64,000 bases of DNA from Anaerolinea thermophila UNI-1 (GTDB lineage: Bacteria > Chloroflexota > Anaerolineae > Anaerolineales > Anaerolineaceae): assembly GCF_000199675.1 (NCBI RefSeq), contig NC_014960.1, positions 3,286,001 to 3,350,000 of the forward strand, in the 5' to 3' direction. The notes beneath the pieces were generated by a model. It saw nothing but the letters and a program-made list of their open reading frames with translations, was not told the origin of the DNA and searched no databases. Positions 17,278-26,070 of this stretch are shown piece by piece (the stretch's first letter is position 1; each line of letters begins with the position of its first letter). Both the position numbers and the translations under genes were made by a program.

Positions 17278-18201
17278 TTACCCTCCTACAGTTTCCAGCC
17301 AGTGCGCGCTGAAGGCTTCGCCGTCCACTCCCACCGCTACGCGGAAGACTTTTCCGCGCGGATCTTCGACCAGCCTGACCCAGCCCTGTTCCAATTCCAC
17401 CCGCAGGCGCAGGTCGGCAAAGGTCAGCCCTGACCAGTCGAGCGCGGCGGCGCACGCCAGCGGATCGTGCTGGAAGTTGATGAAATCGGCGGGCAGAGCA
17501 GGACAGTCGGGCAGGTAGCGCTCTGCCAGTTGTTCAGTGTGGGCAAAGACGCGCGCCTGATGGGCAATGCACTCGCCCAATGCGCCTGCCCGCTCCAGCC
17601 CCGGCAGATGCACATGGCGCAGGGCAGTCTCCGCCGTCACTGCCAGGGGGACGAGGGTGGGGTTGCCGCGCTCAAACACCACCCGCGCCGAGGACGCATC
17701 CACCTGCACGTTCCAGTCGGCAGTGAAGTCCCATGCCGGGTATCCCTCTCGCGGCGGGTGGACGAATCCGCCCATCACCGTCAGGTGCGCTTTTGCCAGA
17801 ATACCCGGCTGGCGCGCTTCCAGCATTGTCAGATGGGTGTACGCGCCAATCGCCACAATGTGCGCGCCATGGCGGATGCTCTCTTCCAGCAGGTCGAGAG
17901 CCTGCTCAGGCGGAGTGGGGTACGGAGGGATTTCTCCACGCCAGTAATCCTGTTCATCAGGCAGGGGCTGTTCAAAGCGGTAGCCCTGCCAGCGGGCTTC
18001 TATTCCTGCCGCTACGGGGATGTCTTCTCTACCTGCCAGACGCAGGGCATGGCGGACATAGCCCGCGCGTTTGCCGCTGTGTTCCGCCACCGTGGTCACG
18101 GCAACTAACTCGGCGCCGGGATGCCGAAGGCAGTACGCCAGCGCGCACAGGTCATCAATGTCACCGCCGAGGTCGGTATCCAGATGAATCTTCTGCTTCA
18201 T
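17278..18201 (-). CDS. Inosine/uridine-preferring nucleoside hydrolase family protein
   Basis: 307 residues. The N-terminal LDTDLGGDIDDLCAL contains the Asp cluster that chelates calcium in nucleoside hydrolases (Asp8, Asp10, Asp14, Asp16, Asp17), with Gly-Gly-Asp in place of the more usual GIDDA. Further family features are HIVAIGAYTHLTML, MGGFVHPPREGYPAWDFTADWNVQVD (the FNxxxD-type loop, here DWNVQVD) and a late acidic PLACAAALD. It cleaves the N-glycosidic bond of ribonucleosides; the specificity is not predictable. Its ATG overlaps the TGA of the VOC gene in an ATGA arrangement (18198-18201). Confidence 0.88.
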   Translation of the reverse strand: MKQKIHLDTDLGGDIDDLCALAYCLRHPGAELVAVTTVAEHSGKRAGYVRHALRLAGREDIPVAAGIEARWQGYRFEQPLPDEQDYWRGEIPPYPTPPEQALDLLEESIRHGAHIVAIGAYTHLTMLEARQPGILAKAHLTVMGGFVHPPREGYPAWDFTADWNVQVDASSARVVFERGNPTLVPLAVTAETALRHVHLPGLERAGALGECIAHQARVFAHTEQLAERYLPDCPALPADFINFQHDPLACAAALDWSGLTFADLRLRVELEQGWVRLVEDPRGKVFRVAVGVDGEAFSAHWLETVGG

Positions 18202-18611
18202 GCCTGCGGTGATTCCAGTTGGAGAGGCTGAATCAAATCCCAGCGGTTGCCGTAGAGGTCTTCGAACACCGCCACCGTGCCGTAAGGCTCATGGCGCGGC
18301 TCTTCAAGAAAATGCACCCCCTGCGCCCGCATGGTGTGGTAATCGCGCCAGAAATCGTCGGTGTGCAAGAAGAAGACCACCCGTCCGCCACCCTGTTTAC
18401 CAACAAAGGCTTGCTGTTCGGGGGTGGCGGCGCGCGCCAGCAGAAGGCAGGTCTCTCCGCCGGGCGGACACACCCGCACCCAGCGCTTTTCGGGGGTCAG
18501 CGGGGCATCTTCCACCAGCACAAAGCCCATTTTTTGAGTGAAGAAGGCAATGGCTTCGTCGTAATCGCGCACCAGCAGGGCAATCTGCGCCAGGTGTTGG
18601 GGCATGGACAA
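18198..18611 (-). CDS. VOC (glyoxalase/bleomycin-resistance) family protein
   Basis: 137 residues of the vicinal-oxygen-chelate fold: two beta-alpha-beta-beta-beta modules, with HLAQIALLVRDYDEAIAFF at the start and YGTVAVFEDLYGNRWDLIQ at the end, a classic VOC C-terminal strand with the glutamate/aspartate position occupied by Asp. Function is not fixed in this family (isomerase, dioxygenase or binding protein). Translationally coupled to the nucleoside hydrolase gene, which starts within its stop codon. Confidence 0.88.
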   Translation of the reverse strand: MSMPQHLAQIALLVRDYDEAIAFFTQKMGFVLVEDAPLTPEKRWVRVCPPGGETCLLLARAATPEQQAFVGKQGGGRVVFFLHTDDFWRDYHTMRAQGVHFLEEPRHEPYGTVAVFEDLYGNRWDLIQPLQLESPQA

Positions 18612-18625
18612 GCCTTTCTACGCGC

Positions 18626-20554
18626 TCAATCGCCGTACAAACTGGAAATGAATAAGGTCATCAGAACGATGAGCATCTGCGCGGCGAACAGCCCGCCCAG
18701 CACGTAGCCCGCCACTGCCCAGGGACTGGCAGAGACACCCGCGCGCGGAGTCTCCTCGCCTTCTGCCAGGGAGAGGATGGCATTCACCGCCTGGCGTGCG
18801 CGCTCTCTCAAATCGCCGGGCAGAGAGGCTCCCCATGCCCAGCCATTGGGCAGGGTAGGCAAGAGCAGGCGTTTGCCGCGGTAGCCTTCCAGCCACAGGC
18901 GCAGGGCGGGGGGCGGTTCCAGCGCCAGCGCGGCAGGCAGAACCAGCAGACGCGCCTGCAGGTATTCATCCGAAGGTACGCCGTTGGCGAGCGAATGCAC
19001 CAACACCGGCAGGCGCGGGGCTTGCTGATGAAGTGCCGCCACCACCTGCTCCGCCAGGGCAGTCTCCCCATCCACTATGAACAGGGTAAGGAAACCGGCG
19101 TGCATTTTTCCCAAGGCTTGCAGGGCAGAACGGCTGTCGGCGCGCAGAACCGCCAGATGATATGCCAGCAAAACGGCAAACACCCCCAGCATGCCCAGAC
19201 GGGTGATCGCCAGCAGTGCCAGGTCGTCCACCGGCTGTCCCAGCAGGTGGGTGATGAGACTGTAAATCAGGTTGCCGCCCGCCAGCATCATCAGCACTAC
19301 CAGGGCAAAGATGAAGACGTACAGATAGGCACGGCGGATAACCGAACGGCGGGCGCGGTCGCCGCGCTCGTCCAGCAAAAAGGCTTCGCCCTGCAGGTCA
19401 TTCCACGGGGTGAGCCAAAGCGGCAAGCCAATCGCCAGCCCTGCCAGACTGCTCGCCAGACGGTCGGCGCCGATGAGCAGAGCATCGGGTTGCAGAAGGC
19501 GAGTGAACAGGTCGGTGATCAGGCTGACCAGCCCCAGCAGGGTGACTGCCAGACCCAGCGCGGAGAGCAGGGAGCGGTAGAAGCGCTGTAAACCCTCGCG
19601 GAGTGGTTGCAGGGGGATGCGGGTCATCTCGGTGTTGAGGCGGTTGCCGTAGTACGCCCACATCACCGCCAAGGGGATGAGCAGAGCCAGCGCACTGCCT
19701 TCCCCGGTGATGAAATCGGACAGGCTGAGCGGGCGTCCCAGTACCCATGCCAGCACTGCCGAAAGCACACGGCTTCCCGCCACCAGCGTCCCGGTTACTC
19801 CGGCAAAGGTGATGAGGTAAAGGGTCACCAGGCGCAGGACGGAGTCGCGCTCGTGCGGGTCGTCCAGCGCGCCGTCAATGTGCCAGAGGAAGTACATCCA
19901 CAACGGCACGCCTACCAGCGCCAGCGCCACACTGTTCGCCAGCAGGTACGCGCCGCTCAGCGCATCGCCTTCCAGCAGAGAGAGCAGGTAGCGCACCAGC
20001 CCCTGCACTGCCAGCACAGTGAGGATGAGTCCCAGCACCATCCACAGGTAGCGGTAAAAGCGGCGCGCATCGGGCAGGAAACTCTCGGCAGGGGCTTGAC
20101 GCAGTTCGGCAAACAACAGGCGGGCAAAGAAGACAAAGGCAATCCCGTTGACCACCAGCGCCACCAGATTGTCCAAATCCGATTGGGATGCACCAAACCA
20201 CACCCCCTGCGGCGAAAGTCCCATGAACTGGGCTGTCCAGCGGTTGAACAGTGCCAGCAGGGCGTAGAGCATCGGCAGAAGCGTCCAGAAGAGGAAGACG
20301 TAGAGAAACACCGCGCGGATGCGGCTGAAGCGCTCCTCGGGATCGCGTTGGGCATCGCGCTGCAGGGTGAGCCAGTGGAGCAGGAAAACGGGCAAGCCCA
20401 CCAGCGTCAGGGCAATGCCGGTGGCGGTGAGGGTGGCTTCGCCCATCCAGCCGCCTTCCAGCACGGTGCGCAACAGGCTCACGCTCCCCCAGATGAGCGC
20501 ATGCGCCCCCACCAGCGCCAGCGCATAGAAATACAAACGGCGAACGGTACGCAT
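18626..20554 (-). CDS. Large polytopic membrane protein with DUF5671 repeats
   Basis: 642 residues with about twelve or more transmembrane segments. A unit beginning RRLYFYALALVGAHALIWG recurs (RFYRYLWMVLGLILTVLAVQG, RFYRSLLSALGLAVTLLGL, RRAYLYVFIFALVVLMMLAG), each followed by helix pairs; this is the DUF5671 pattern. The C-terminal ~150 residues are soluble, followed by one last helix. Function is unknown. It forms a group with the small anchored protein at 20567 (12 bases away) and the 21061 gene. Confidence 0.8.
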   Translation of the reverse strand: MRTVRRLYFYALALVGAHALIWGSVSLLRTVLEGGWMGEATLTATGIALTLVGLPVFLLHWLTLQRDAQRDPEERFSRIRAVFLYVFLFWTLLPMLYALLALFNRWTAQFMGLSPQGVWFGASQSDLDNLVALVVNGIAFVFFARLLFAELRQAPAESFLPDARRFYRYLWMVLGLILTVLAVQGLVRYLLSLLEGDALSGAYLLANSVALALVGVPLWMYFLWHIDGALDDPHERDSVLRLVTLYLITFAGVTGTLVAGSRVLSAVLAWVLGRPLSLSDFITGEGSALALLIPLAVMWAYYGNRLNTEMTRIPLQPLREGLQRFYRSLLSALGLAVTLLGLVSLITDLFTRLLQPDALLIGADRLASSLAGLAIGLPLWLTPWNDLQGEAFLLDERGDRARRSVIRRAYLYVFIFALVVLMMLAGGNLIYSLITHLLGQPVDDLALLAITRLGMLGVFAVLLAYHLAVLRADSRSALQALGKMHAGFLTLFIVDGETALAEQVVAALHQQAPRLPVLVHSLANGVPSDEYLQARLLVLPAALALEPPPALRLWLEGYRGKRLLLPTLPNGWAWGASLPGDLRERARQAVNAILSLAEGEETPRAGVSASPWAVAGYVLGGLFAAQMLIVLMTLFISSLYGD

Positions 20555-20566
20555 GGCGTCCCCCTC

Positions 20567-21055
20567 TCAGGGCATGGCGGGTTTGGCAGGTTCGGGCGGA
20601 TACCACTCATACGCCCAGTAGGGGTACGGCACGGAAGTGATTTTCCATGCCCCACCCTGACGCACCAGCGTGGCGGTTTGTGTATCGCGGAAAGCCGTGG
20701 TAAAGGGCTGATTTTGCCCGCGCAACAACTGCACGCTCACGGTGGCTTGATCGCCCTGCACCGATTCTTCCACAATGCGGATGGCGGTGGTGCTTAACTC
20801 TCGATACAGGTAGCCTTCCAGCGGAGTGCGGAACTGAGCCAGACTGGGCTTGTTTTCCTGATCTGCCAGATAGGTGTAGGCGCGTTCAAAGTCGCGCTTT
20901 TGCATGGCAACGATGTAGTTGCGCAGAACGCCCGAGGGGGTGTCTTCAGCGCCGTAGGTCAAATCGACCCGGCGGATGAAGTACAGGGAGAGGGAAAGAA
21001 GGATTAAAACGCCAATCCCCGCCAGAATGGCGGTGAGAAAACGGTCCTGACGCAT
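20567..21055 (-). CDS. Membrane-anchored protein with a possible NTF2-like domain
   Basis: 162 residues: an N-terminal transmembrane helix (about 8-28), then a domain starting VLRNYIVAMQKRDFERAYTYLAD, the helix-turn typical of NTF2/DUF4878-like folds, followed by strands ending GGAWKITSVPYPYWAYEW. A Pro-rich tail follows. It probably faces the outside. Its function is unknown; it sits between two other membrane-protein genes in one apparent transcript. Confidence 0.72.
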   Translation of the reverse strand: MRQDRFLTAILAGIGVLILLSLSLYFIRRVDLTYGAEDTPSGVLRNYIVAMQKRDFERAYTYLADQENKPSLAQFRTPLEGYLYRELSTTAIRIVEESVQGDQATVSVQLLRGQNQPFTTAFRDTQTATLVRQGGAWKITSVPYPYWAYEWYPPEPAKPAMP

Positions 21056-21060
21056 AAGAT

Positions 21061-21279
21061 TTACCTCCGCAGGTGAACCTGCCGCGACGGGATGAAAAAT
21101 CCCGGCGCAAGCAGAATTGCCAGAAACGGTCCGGCGACCGGAAGGAAGATTGCCAGCAAGCCCAGGAAGAGATGCGCCTCCCAGCGCAGGGCGCGGCGGC
21201 GCAAAAACTCCAGCGCCAGCAAAGCCATCATCGTCATGCCGGTGATCAACCCCAGAATCAACAGGTCACGCGCATCCAT
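21061..21279 (-). CDS. Small two-helix membrane protein
   Basis: 72 residues from the ATG at 21279, chosen because GGGAGG lies 8 bases upstream; an earlier in-frame ATG at 21306 has no such site. Two hydrophobic helices (about 5-26 and 36-60) flank RRRALRWEAH. It is probably the first gene of the 21279-18626 group. No family is recognised. Confidence 0.65.
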   Translation of the reverse strand: MDARDLLILGLITGMTMMALLALEFLRRRALRWEAHLFLGLLAIFLPVAGPFLAILLAPGFFIPSRQVHLRR

Positions 21280-21455
21280 GCCTGGTATCCTCCCGAATGA
21301 AAACATCCTGAACTGCTTTCATTCTACGAGGTTTTGGCAGAATTACAAGTGAAAGATGCCTGGAGATTCTTACGGGAGAGGCATACAGGCATTTCCGAGG
21401 GTTCTGCTGGGAGCATGGCGGACGCCTGCAAACACCGAACCGCGTTCGGAGATTC

Positions 21456-21484
21456 TTGCACTCCATACGAAAATATGTTAAGAT
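21456..21484 (+). promoter_or_regulatory. greA promoter
   Basis: A -35 TTGCAC (21456-21461) and -10 TAAGAT (21479-21484) with a 17-base spacer predict a start near 21491 and a leader of about 119 bases before the greA ATG at 21610. Confidence 0.6.
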
Positions 21485-21531
21485 AAATGCAACTCTGAGA
21501 AAGAGGGGTCGTTTTAGCGGTGAAAAGGCAA

Positions 21532-21556
21532 AATGCTCCGTTCGGAGTGTTTTTTA
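21532..21556 (+). terminator. Attenuator-like terminator in the greA leader
   Basis: A short hairpin (CTCC-GTTC-GGAG extended by wobble pairs) is directly followed by TGTTTTTT inside the predicted greA leader. Transcripts ending here would be about 65 nucleotides long. In E. coli a leader terminator upstream of greA yields the GraL small RNAs; a similar arrangement is inferred here from position and structure, not from sequence similarity. Confidence 0.55.
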
Positions 21557-21609
21557 TCATTTAAGCACCTGAGAACGAACCACATTTTTGTGAACGAGAA
21601 GGAAACCCT

Positions 21610-22077
21610 ATGCCTACTACTCCATTCCTGACCCGTGAAGGATACGCCAAACTGCAAGAGGAACTCGAGTACCTGCGCACCAAGAAACGCGAGGAAATCG
21701 CACAACGCCTGCACGAAGCCATGGAAGGCGGCGAACTTATCGAAAACGCCGAGTACGAAGCGGCGAAGAACGAGCAAGCCTTCGTGGAAGGGCGCATCAA
21801 AGAACTGGAGTACCTGCTGGCATCGGCGAAGATTATCGAAGAAGGCGGGACACACGGCAACGTTGTTCAGGTAGGTTCCCGCGTGACCATTCAGGAAGAA
21901 GGTGCGGAGCCGGAAGTGTACACCATTGTCGGTGCGGCTGAAGCCAACCCGGTACTGGGACGCATTTCCAACGAGTCCCCGCTGGGCAAAGCCCTGATTG
22001 GCAAAAAGGCCGGCGATAACGTCCAGGTGGATGCGCCGCAGGGCAGTTTCCGCGTCACCATCCTGAAGGTGGAGTAG
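21610..22077 (+). CDS. greA: Transcription elongation factor GreA
   Basis: 155 residues, standard length. The N-terminal coiled coil begins FLTREGYAKLQEELEYL and carries the acidic tip ENAEYEAAKNEQAF whose Asp/Glu residues coordinate the metal for RNA cleavage by backtracked polymerase. The C-terminal FKBP-like domain includes GSRVTIQEEG and SPLGKALIGKKAGD. An AGAAGGAAA ribosome site precedes the ATG. It is followed by a terminator before lysS. Confidence 0.97.
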   Translation: MPTTPFLTREGYAKLQEELEYLRTKKREEIAQRLHEAMEGGELIENAEYEAAKNEQAFVEGRIKELEYLLASAKIIEEGGTHGNVVQVGSRVTIQEEGAEPEVYTIVGAAEANPVLGRISNESPLGKALIGKKAGDNVQVDAPQGSFRVTILKVE

Positions 22078-22099
22078 GCTTTCCGGGCAGGCTCATTCG

Positions 22100-22147
22100 C
22101 CCCGCCCGACAGGTTGTCTTGCCAGGGCGGGGTTTTTGTTGAAAAAA
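22100..22147 (+). terminator. Terminator between greA and lysS
   Basis: Perfect 8-bp stem CCCCGCCC/GGGCGGGG (22100-22107 with 22135-22142) followed by TTTTTG. Confidence 0.85.
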
Positions 22148-22183
22148 CGAAAGCAAACTGGAACGGAGTGAGGGAGATTTTTC

Positions 22184-23719
22184 ATGAATTTTTCGGAACT
22201 GGAACGTATTCGAGTGGAAAAAATTGAGCGCATGCGCGCCCGCGGGATTGAGCCCTACCCCACCCGCGCCGAGGTGAGCCATACCACCGTGCAAGCCATT
22301 CAACTCTATGAACAAGCCGAGTCAGCAGGCAGCAGCGACCCCGTGCAGGTTTCGGTGGGGGGACGCCTGCGCGCCATCCGCACCATGGGCAAGGTGACCT
22401 TTGCCCATATCGAAGACGGCTGGGGACGCCTGCAGTTGTTTTTCCGCGTCAACGAACTGGGGGAAGCCGAGATGGAGCGCTTCCGCGACGACTTTGACCT
22501 GGGCGATTTCATCCAGGCTTCCGGGGTGATGTTCCGCACCCGCTCGGGAGAGATCACCCTGCACGTGCATGCCTTCAAGATGCTTTCCAAAGCCATCACC
22601 CCCCTGCCTGCCGCCAAAGATGAAGTGGTGGACGGCAAGGTCATCCGCCACGCCGCATTGACCGACCCCGAAACGCGCTACCGCCAGCGCTACGCCGACC
22701 TGGCGGTCAACCCCGAGGTGCGCGAGGTGTTCCGCATCCGCGCCCGCGCCGTCAAAGCCCTGCGCGACTATCTGGACAACATGGGCTTTCTTGAGGTGGA
22801 AACTCCCATCCTGCAACCCATCTACGGCGGGGCGGCGGCGCGCCCGTTCGTCACCTACCACAATCAACTCAAGCAGAATCTTTACCTGCGAATTTCCTTC
22901 GAACTGTACCTCAAACGCCTGCTGGTGGGTATGCTCGACCGCGTGTACGAAATCGGGCGGGATTTCCGCAACGAAGGCGTGTCTTACAAGCACAACCCCG
23001 AGTTCACCCAACTGGAATTCTACATGGCGTACGCCGATTACCTGCAGGTGATGGAAATCACCGAGCAGATGGTGGCGTACGTGGCGCAACAGGTGCTGGG
23101 CACAACCACCATCACCTACGAGGGACACACCATTGACCTCACCCCGCCGTGGCGGCGCCTGGAACTGCGCCAGGGCATCCTGGAGACCACCGGCATTGAC
23201 ATTGACCAGCACCCCACCGCCGAGAGTTTGGCAGAAGCCATGCGTGCCAAAGGCATGCAACCCAAGCCCGGTTATTCGCGCGGTAAACTCATCGATTCCC
23301 TGCTGGGCGATTACCTCGAGCCAACGCTGATTCAGCCCACTTTCCTCTACAATTACCCGCGCGACATCTCGCCGCTGGCAAAATCCATGCCCGGCAACCC
23401 ACTCATCACCGAGCGCTTTGAGGGCTACATCGGCGGGATGGAACTGTGCAACGCCTTCACCGAGTTGAACGACCCACTGGATCAGGAACAGCGCTTCCTG
23501 GAAATGGGGCGCGATTACAACGCCGACGATGAGGAACGCCATCCCATGGATGAGGATTACCTGCGCGCCATGTCCTACGGCATGCCCCCCTGCGGCGGCT
23601 TTGGTATGGGCATTGACCGCCTGGTGATGCTGCTCGCCGACCGCCACACCATCCGCGAGGTCATCCTCTTCCCACACCTGCGCGAGGAAGACCGCCCGGG
23701 CGAGAAGAAAGAAGAATAA
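22184..23719 (+). CDS. lysS: Lysyl-tRNA synthetase, class II
   Basis: 511 residues. The N-terminal OB-fold anticodon-binding domain (about 55-170; VSVGGRLRAIRTMGKVTFAHI) is followed by the class II catalytic core. Motif 2 reads GRDFRNEGVSYKHNPEFTQLEFY and motif 3 GFGMGIDRLVMLL. It charges tRNA-Lys. GGAGTGAGGGAG lies upstream of the ATG. A short charged C-terminal tail (GEKKEE) is present. No T-box leader is visible. Confidence 0.96.
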   Translation: MNFSELERIRVEKIERMRARGIEPYPTRAEVSHTTVQAIQLYEQAESAGSSDPVQVSVGGRLRAIRTMGKVTFAHIEDGWGRLQLFFRVNELGEAEMERFRDDFDLGDFIQASGVMFRTRSGEITLHVHAFKMLSKAITPLPAAKDEVVDGKVIRHAALTDPETRYRQRYADLAVNPEVREVFRIRARAVKALRDYLDNMGFLEVETPILQPIYGGAAARPFVTYHNQLKQNLYLRISFELYLKRLLVGMLDRVYEIGRDFRNEGVSYKHNPEFTQLEFYMAYADYLQVMEITEQMVAYVAQQVLGTTTITYEGHTIDLTPPWRRLELRQGILETTGIDIDQHPTAESLAEAMRAKGMQPKPGYSRGKLIDSLLGDYLEPTLIQPTFLYNYPRDISPLAKSMPGNPLITERFEGYIGGMELCNAFTELNDPLDQEQRFLEMGRDYNADDEERHPMDEDYLRAMSYGMPPCGGFGMGIDRLVMLLADRHTIREVILFPHLREEDRPGEKKEE

Positions 23720-23744
23720 GGCAATTCAAACCGCCTGCTCGGAA

Positions 23745-23786
23745 AACAGCCCCACCGGATGAAAAAAAAATCCCGGCGGGGCTGTT
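23745..23786. terminator. Large stem-loop between convergent lysS and DUF1786 genes
   Basis: A 14-bp stem with one mismatch (AACAGCCCC-A-CCGG against its complement) encloses a loop with nine consecutive A. It lies 25 bases after lysS. No T-run follows either arm, so termination is inferred from position and stem strength. Confidence 0.5.
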
Positions 23787-23797
23787 ATGATGTCTAT

Positions 23798-23850
23798 CGA
23801 GGCACACGGAGAGGAATCACCGCGAAGGCGCAAAGAGAAATGAGAGCCTG
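23798..23850. repeat. Dispersed repeat family R2
   Basis: The segment with CACCGCGAAGGCGCAAAG is a diverged copy of the sequence at 43536-43560 and 62174-62205, whose shared core reads GCGTCTTTGCGGTAAA on one strand. Confidence 0.45.
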
Positions 23851-23907
23851 CGCCGAGCGCGGTTGGCGAACCTGTCGAGACGTCTCGTTCGTTGAAAGAA
23901 AATTCTT

Positions 23908-25044
23908 TCAGGGGGTATCCCAGGGAGCAGCGCCGGAAGGTGCGGCATGCAGACGCTCCAGAATTTCTTCGCGCAGATTGGGCAGATGATCCGCCACTGC
24001 CGCCAGCAACCCAAAGCACCCGCTCATCATCATATCCCCAAAGGGAGTAGCAAAGTACGGACGGAGGGTGGAAGCCCGCATCAAACTGCGGCGCGGTCCG
24101 GTGACTGCCACCGGCGGGAGTTCTCCGGTATCGTTGGAATGGTACACCAGAGCACCGTGTCCCATATCGCTGAACACCTCTTCATGAGTCAAGGTGCCCT
24201 GCGCCAGAGCCGTCAGGTAAGCATCCAGTTTTTCGGGGGTGAGGAAGCCGGTATGGTGCTCAAACACCCCTTCAATGCGCCGTCGTTCGCCAAAGCGGAA
24301 CGCCAGGGTGTGAAAATTGCCCACATTGACCACCAGGGCATGCTCCCAGCGGCTGACCTGCGGGTCGAAGAGCGCTCCGAGCACGGCGGCAGGGGCGGTA
24401 TCCATAACCACTACAGGAACACCTGCCATTTGGGCTTGTTCGGCAACGGCTTGCAGGCGGGTCATCTCCGGCGGAACGGCTTGGGCAGGATAAGCAAAGG
24501 CGCTCAGGCGATTCTCAACACGGATGCGCCGATCGAGGTAATCGAAGCGGAATTGCCGGTCGGAGACCCCGCGCGGCGCGGCGCCATGATCGAAGACCGC
24601 CACCGCTACCGCCGCCAGGTCATCCAGCGAAACCTCATAAGACAGCAGGGTGCGCCTCAGCATTCCAAAGTCAAAATCCTTCATCTCAATGCGCTCCACC
24701 CCCTCGGGCAGACGGTACACATCGCTCTCGGTGATGACTCGGACCCCCATGTCCTCGACGGCTTCCAGGTCATCATTGAGGGTTTGCGCGGCAGAAGGGG
24801 TGGCGTACACGGTCAGCCCGGCTTTGAGGTGATCCTCTACCGCCCAAGCGCACGGTCCCCCGCCCATGATTTGTCCGTACAACACAATGGCAGAGCGCCT
24901 CTGCGTTGCCCGCTGAATACGCCGGCGCAAAATCATGGTCGCCGAAGGCAACACCAATTGCAGGGCGTTCTCCACGTCCAGGTGCGAGTCGAACAGCAGG
25001 ATATCCTGCGTGCCGGTACCAACATCAACTGCCAGAATTTTCAT
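23908..25044 (-). CDS. DUF1786 protein with an ASKHA-like N-terminus
   Basis: 378 residues. It begins MKILAVDVGTGTQDILLFD, a phosphate-1 loop like that of sugar kinases/HSP70/actin, then follows the DUF1786 pattern: LYGQIMGGGPCAW, YATPSAAQTLNDD, FDHGAAPRGVSDRQFRFDYL and LVVNVGNFHTLAFRF, a second phosphate-type loop. The family function is not established; annotations linking it to pyruvate formate-lyase activation come from gene context elsewhere. Here it stands alone near the formate gene cluster, with no radical-SAM gene beside it. The C-terminus may end in poorly conserved residues. Confidence 0.82.
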   Translation of the reverse strand: MKILAVDVGTGTQDILLFDSHLDVENALQLVLPSATMILRRRIQRATQRRSAIVLYGQIMGGGPCAWAVEDHLKAGLTVYATPSAAQTLNDDLEAVEDMGVRVITESDVYRLPEGVERIEMKDFDFGMLRRTLLSYEVSLDDLAAVAVAVFDHGAAPRGVSDRQFRFDYLDRRIRVENRLSAFAYPAQAVPPEMTRLQAVAEQAQMAGVPVVVMDTAPAAVLGALFDPQVSRWEHALVVNVGNFHTLAFRFGERRRIEGVFEHHTGFLTPEKLDAYLTALAQGTLTHEEVFSDMGHGALVYHSNDTGELPPVAVTGPRRSLMRASTLRPYFATPFGDMMMSGCFGLLAAVADHLPNLREEILERLHAAPSGAAPWDTP

Positions 25045-25424
25045 AGGTTGTCTGGACTATTTCGTGATTTTTTAGATTTTAACATGATTGCATCGGGTTA
25101 ATCCACACCCTTTTACAACACCGTCCAACCTGGAAGAGATTTGCAAAGGCTTCTTTTTGGGAAGGATTTTCGCCCCCTTTTCCCTTCAAAATGGCTCAAG
25201 AGGTATGAGCCCATTGTTGCACCTCTCAAGGGTCAAAAGCATCTGTCACACGGCAGGCAGGGTTGGGAGAGCCGACAGTGGAGACCGCACCCTTCACAAA
25301 ATTGCAGGCTTCGGTATGGCTCGGCAGGCTCACCAGCCAAGGCTCAGCCAGTGGCAGGCGTACCCCTCGGCAGGCTCGGGGCACGCTGGCTTCGGCATGG
25401 CTCAGCCAGCGGCTTCGGCATAAC
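25045..25424. repeat. Intergenic region with tandem copies of dispersed repeat R1
   Basis: This 380-base gap between the DUF1786 start and the mobA end contains, from about 25309 to 25437, several imperfect tandem copies of GGCTTCGGCATGGCTCAGCC-like units, including CGTACCCCTCGGCAGGCTC as in other R1 copies. The unit continues into the last codons region of mobA. No gene is supported here. Confidence 0.6.
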
Positions 25425-26048
25425 TCAGCCTGCGCCAGACTGTTCCTCTTCCCTTGCCAGGGCTTCGGCAAGGCGCAGGTCTTCGGGGGTGTTGATGTTC
25501 AAAAACGCCTGCAGATGGGCATCCAAAAGGCAGATTTCATCCTCAGCGAGGGGCAGGATGCGGGCTTCGCTGTGCCAGGAAATCAGACGCCGCTCGCCGC
25601 GCTGAATGGCGCGCTCCACCAGCGGCAGGCAGGTCTCCCGCCGGTAAACGGCATGCAGAGGCTCCCAACCCTCTTCCAGCAAGGGGATGACCGCATCGGC
25701 GCCGCTTTCCTGCAGGCGCCGGCAGGCAACCTTCAAAATCTCGGGGCTGACAAAGGGCATATCGCACGCCGCCACCCCCACCAGCGGATTCCCGGCAACC
25801 GCCAGCGCGGTATGCAGTCCGCCCAGCGCGCCCACCCCCGGCAGAAGGTCGGAGACCACCTTCACGCCCAGAAACGCCAGCGTTTCCGGCTGACGGGCAA
25901 CCACGATGATTTCGTCGGCAATTGGCTGGATGCGGCGCAGGACGCGCGCAATTAAAGGCTCGCCCAGAAAGGACAGCAGGGCTTTGTCCTCTCCCATGCG
26001 GCGCGATTCGCCGCCCGCCTGAATCACCACCGTGAATCGTTCGTTCAC
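25425..26048 (-). CDS. mobA: Molybdenum cofactor guanylyltransferase (MobA)
   Basis: 207 residues from a GTG at 26048, preceded by AGAGGA. The longer frame reaching 26681 runs antisense-like through the dehydrogenase gene region and is not real. Nucleotidyltransferase fold: VVIQAGGESRRMGEDKALL (the GTP-binding LAGGxSxRMGxDK motif with Gln for Leu), then VSDLLPGVGALGGLHTAL and ACDMPFVSPEI with the metal-binding Asp. It attaches GMP to molybdopterin to form the bis-MGD cofactor needed by the formate dehydrogenase encoded upstream. Confidence 0.92.
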   Translation of the reverse strand: MNERFTVVIQAGGESRRMGEDKALLSFLGEPLIARVLRRIQPIADEIIVVARQPETLAFLGVKVVSDLLPGVGALGGLHTALAVAGNPLVGVAACDMPFVSPEILKVACRRLQESGADAVIPLLEEGWEPLHAVYRRETCLPLVERAIQRGERRLISWHSEARILPLAEDEICLLDAHLQAFLNINTPEDLRLAEALAREEEQSGAG

Positions 26049-26070
26049 TGTTCCTCTCGCATGCCTCAAA

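Larger units (their letters stand above)
21280..21609. other. Intergenic region upstream of greA
   Basis: This 330-base gap holds the ribosome site of the divergent 21061 gene, the greA promoter and the leader terminator. The segment 21340-21450 shows nothing identifiable. Confidence 0.5.

Noticed and set aside
22078..22183. T-box or lysine riboswitch before lysS
   Set aside because: The gap is only 106 bases, taken up by greA's terminator; no T-box sequence.
22322..23677. 451-residue antisense frame in lysS
   Set aside because: Complement of lysS; no motifs.
25300..25440. CRISPR-like array
   Set aside because: Tandem units are imperfect, with no regular spacers, and belong to a repeat family scattered in other gaps; no cas genes.
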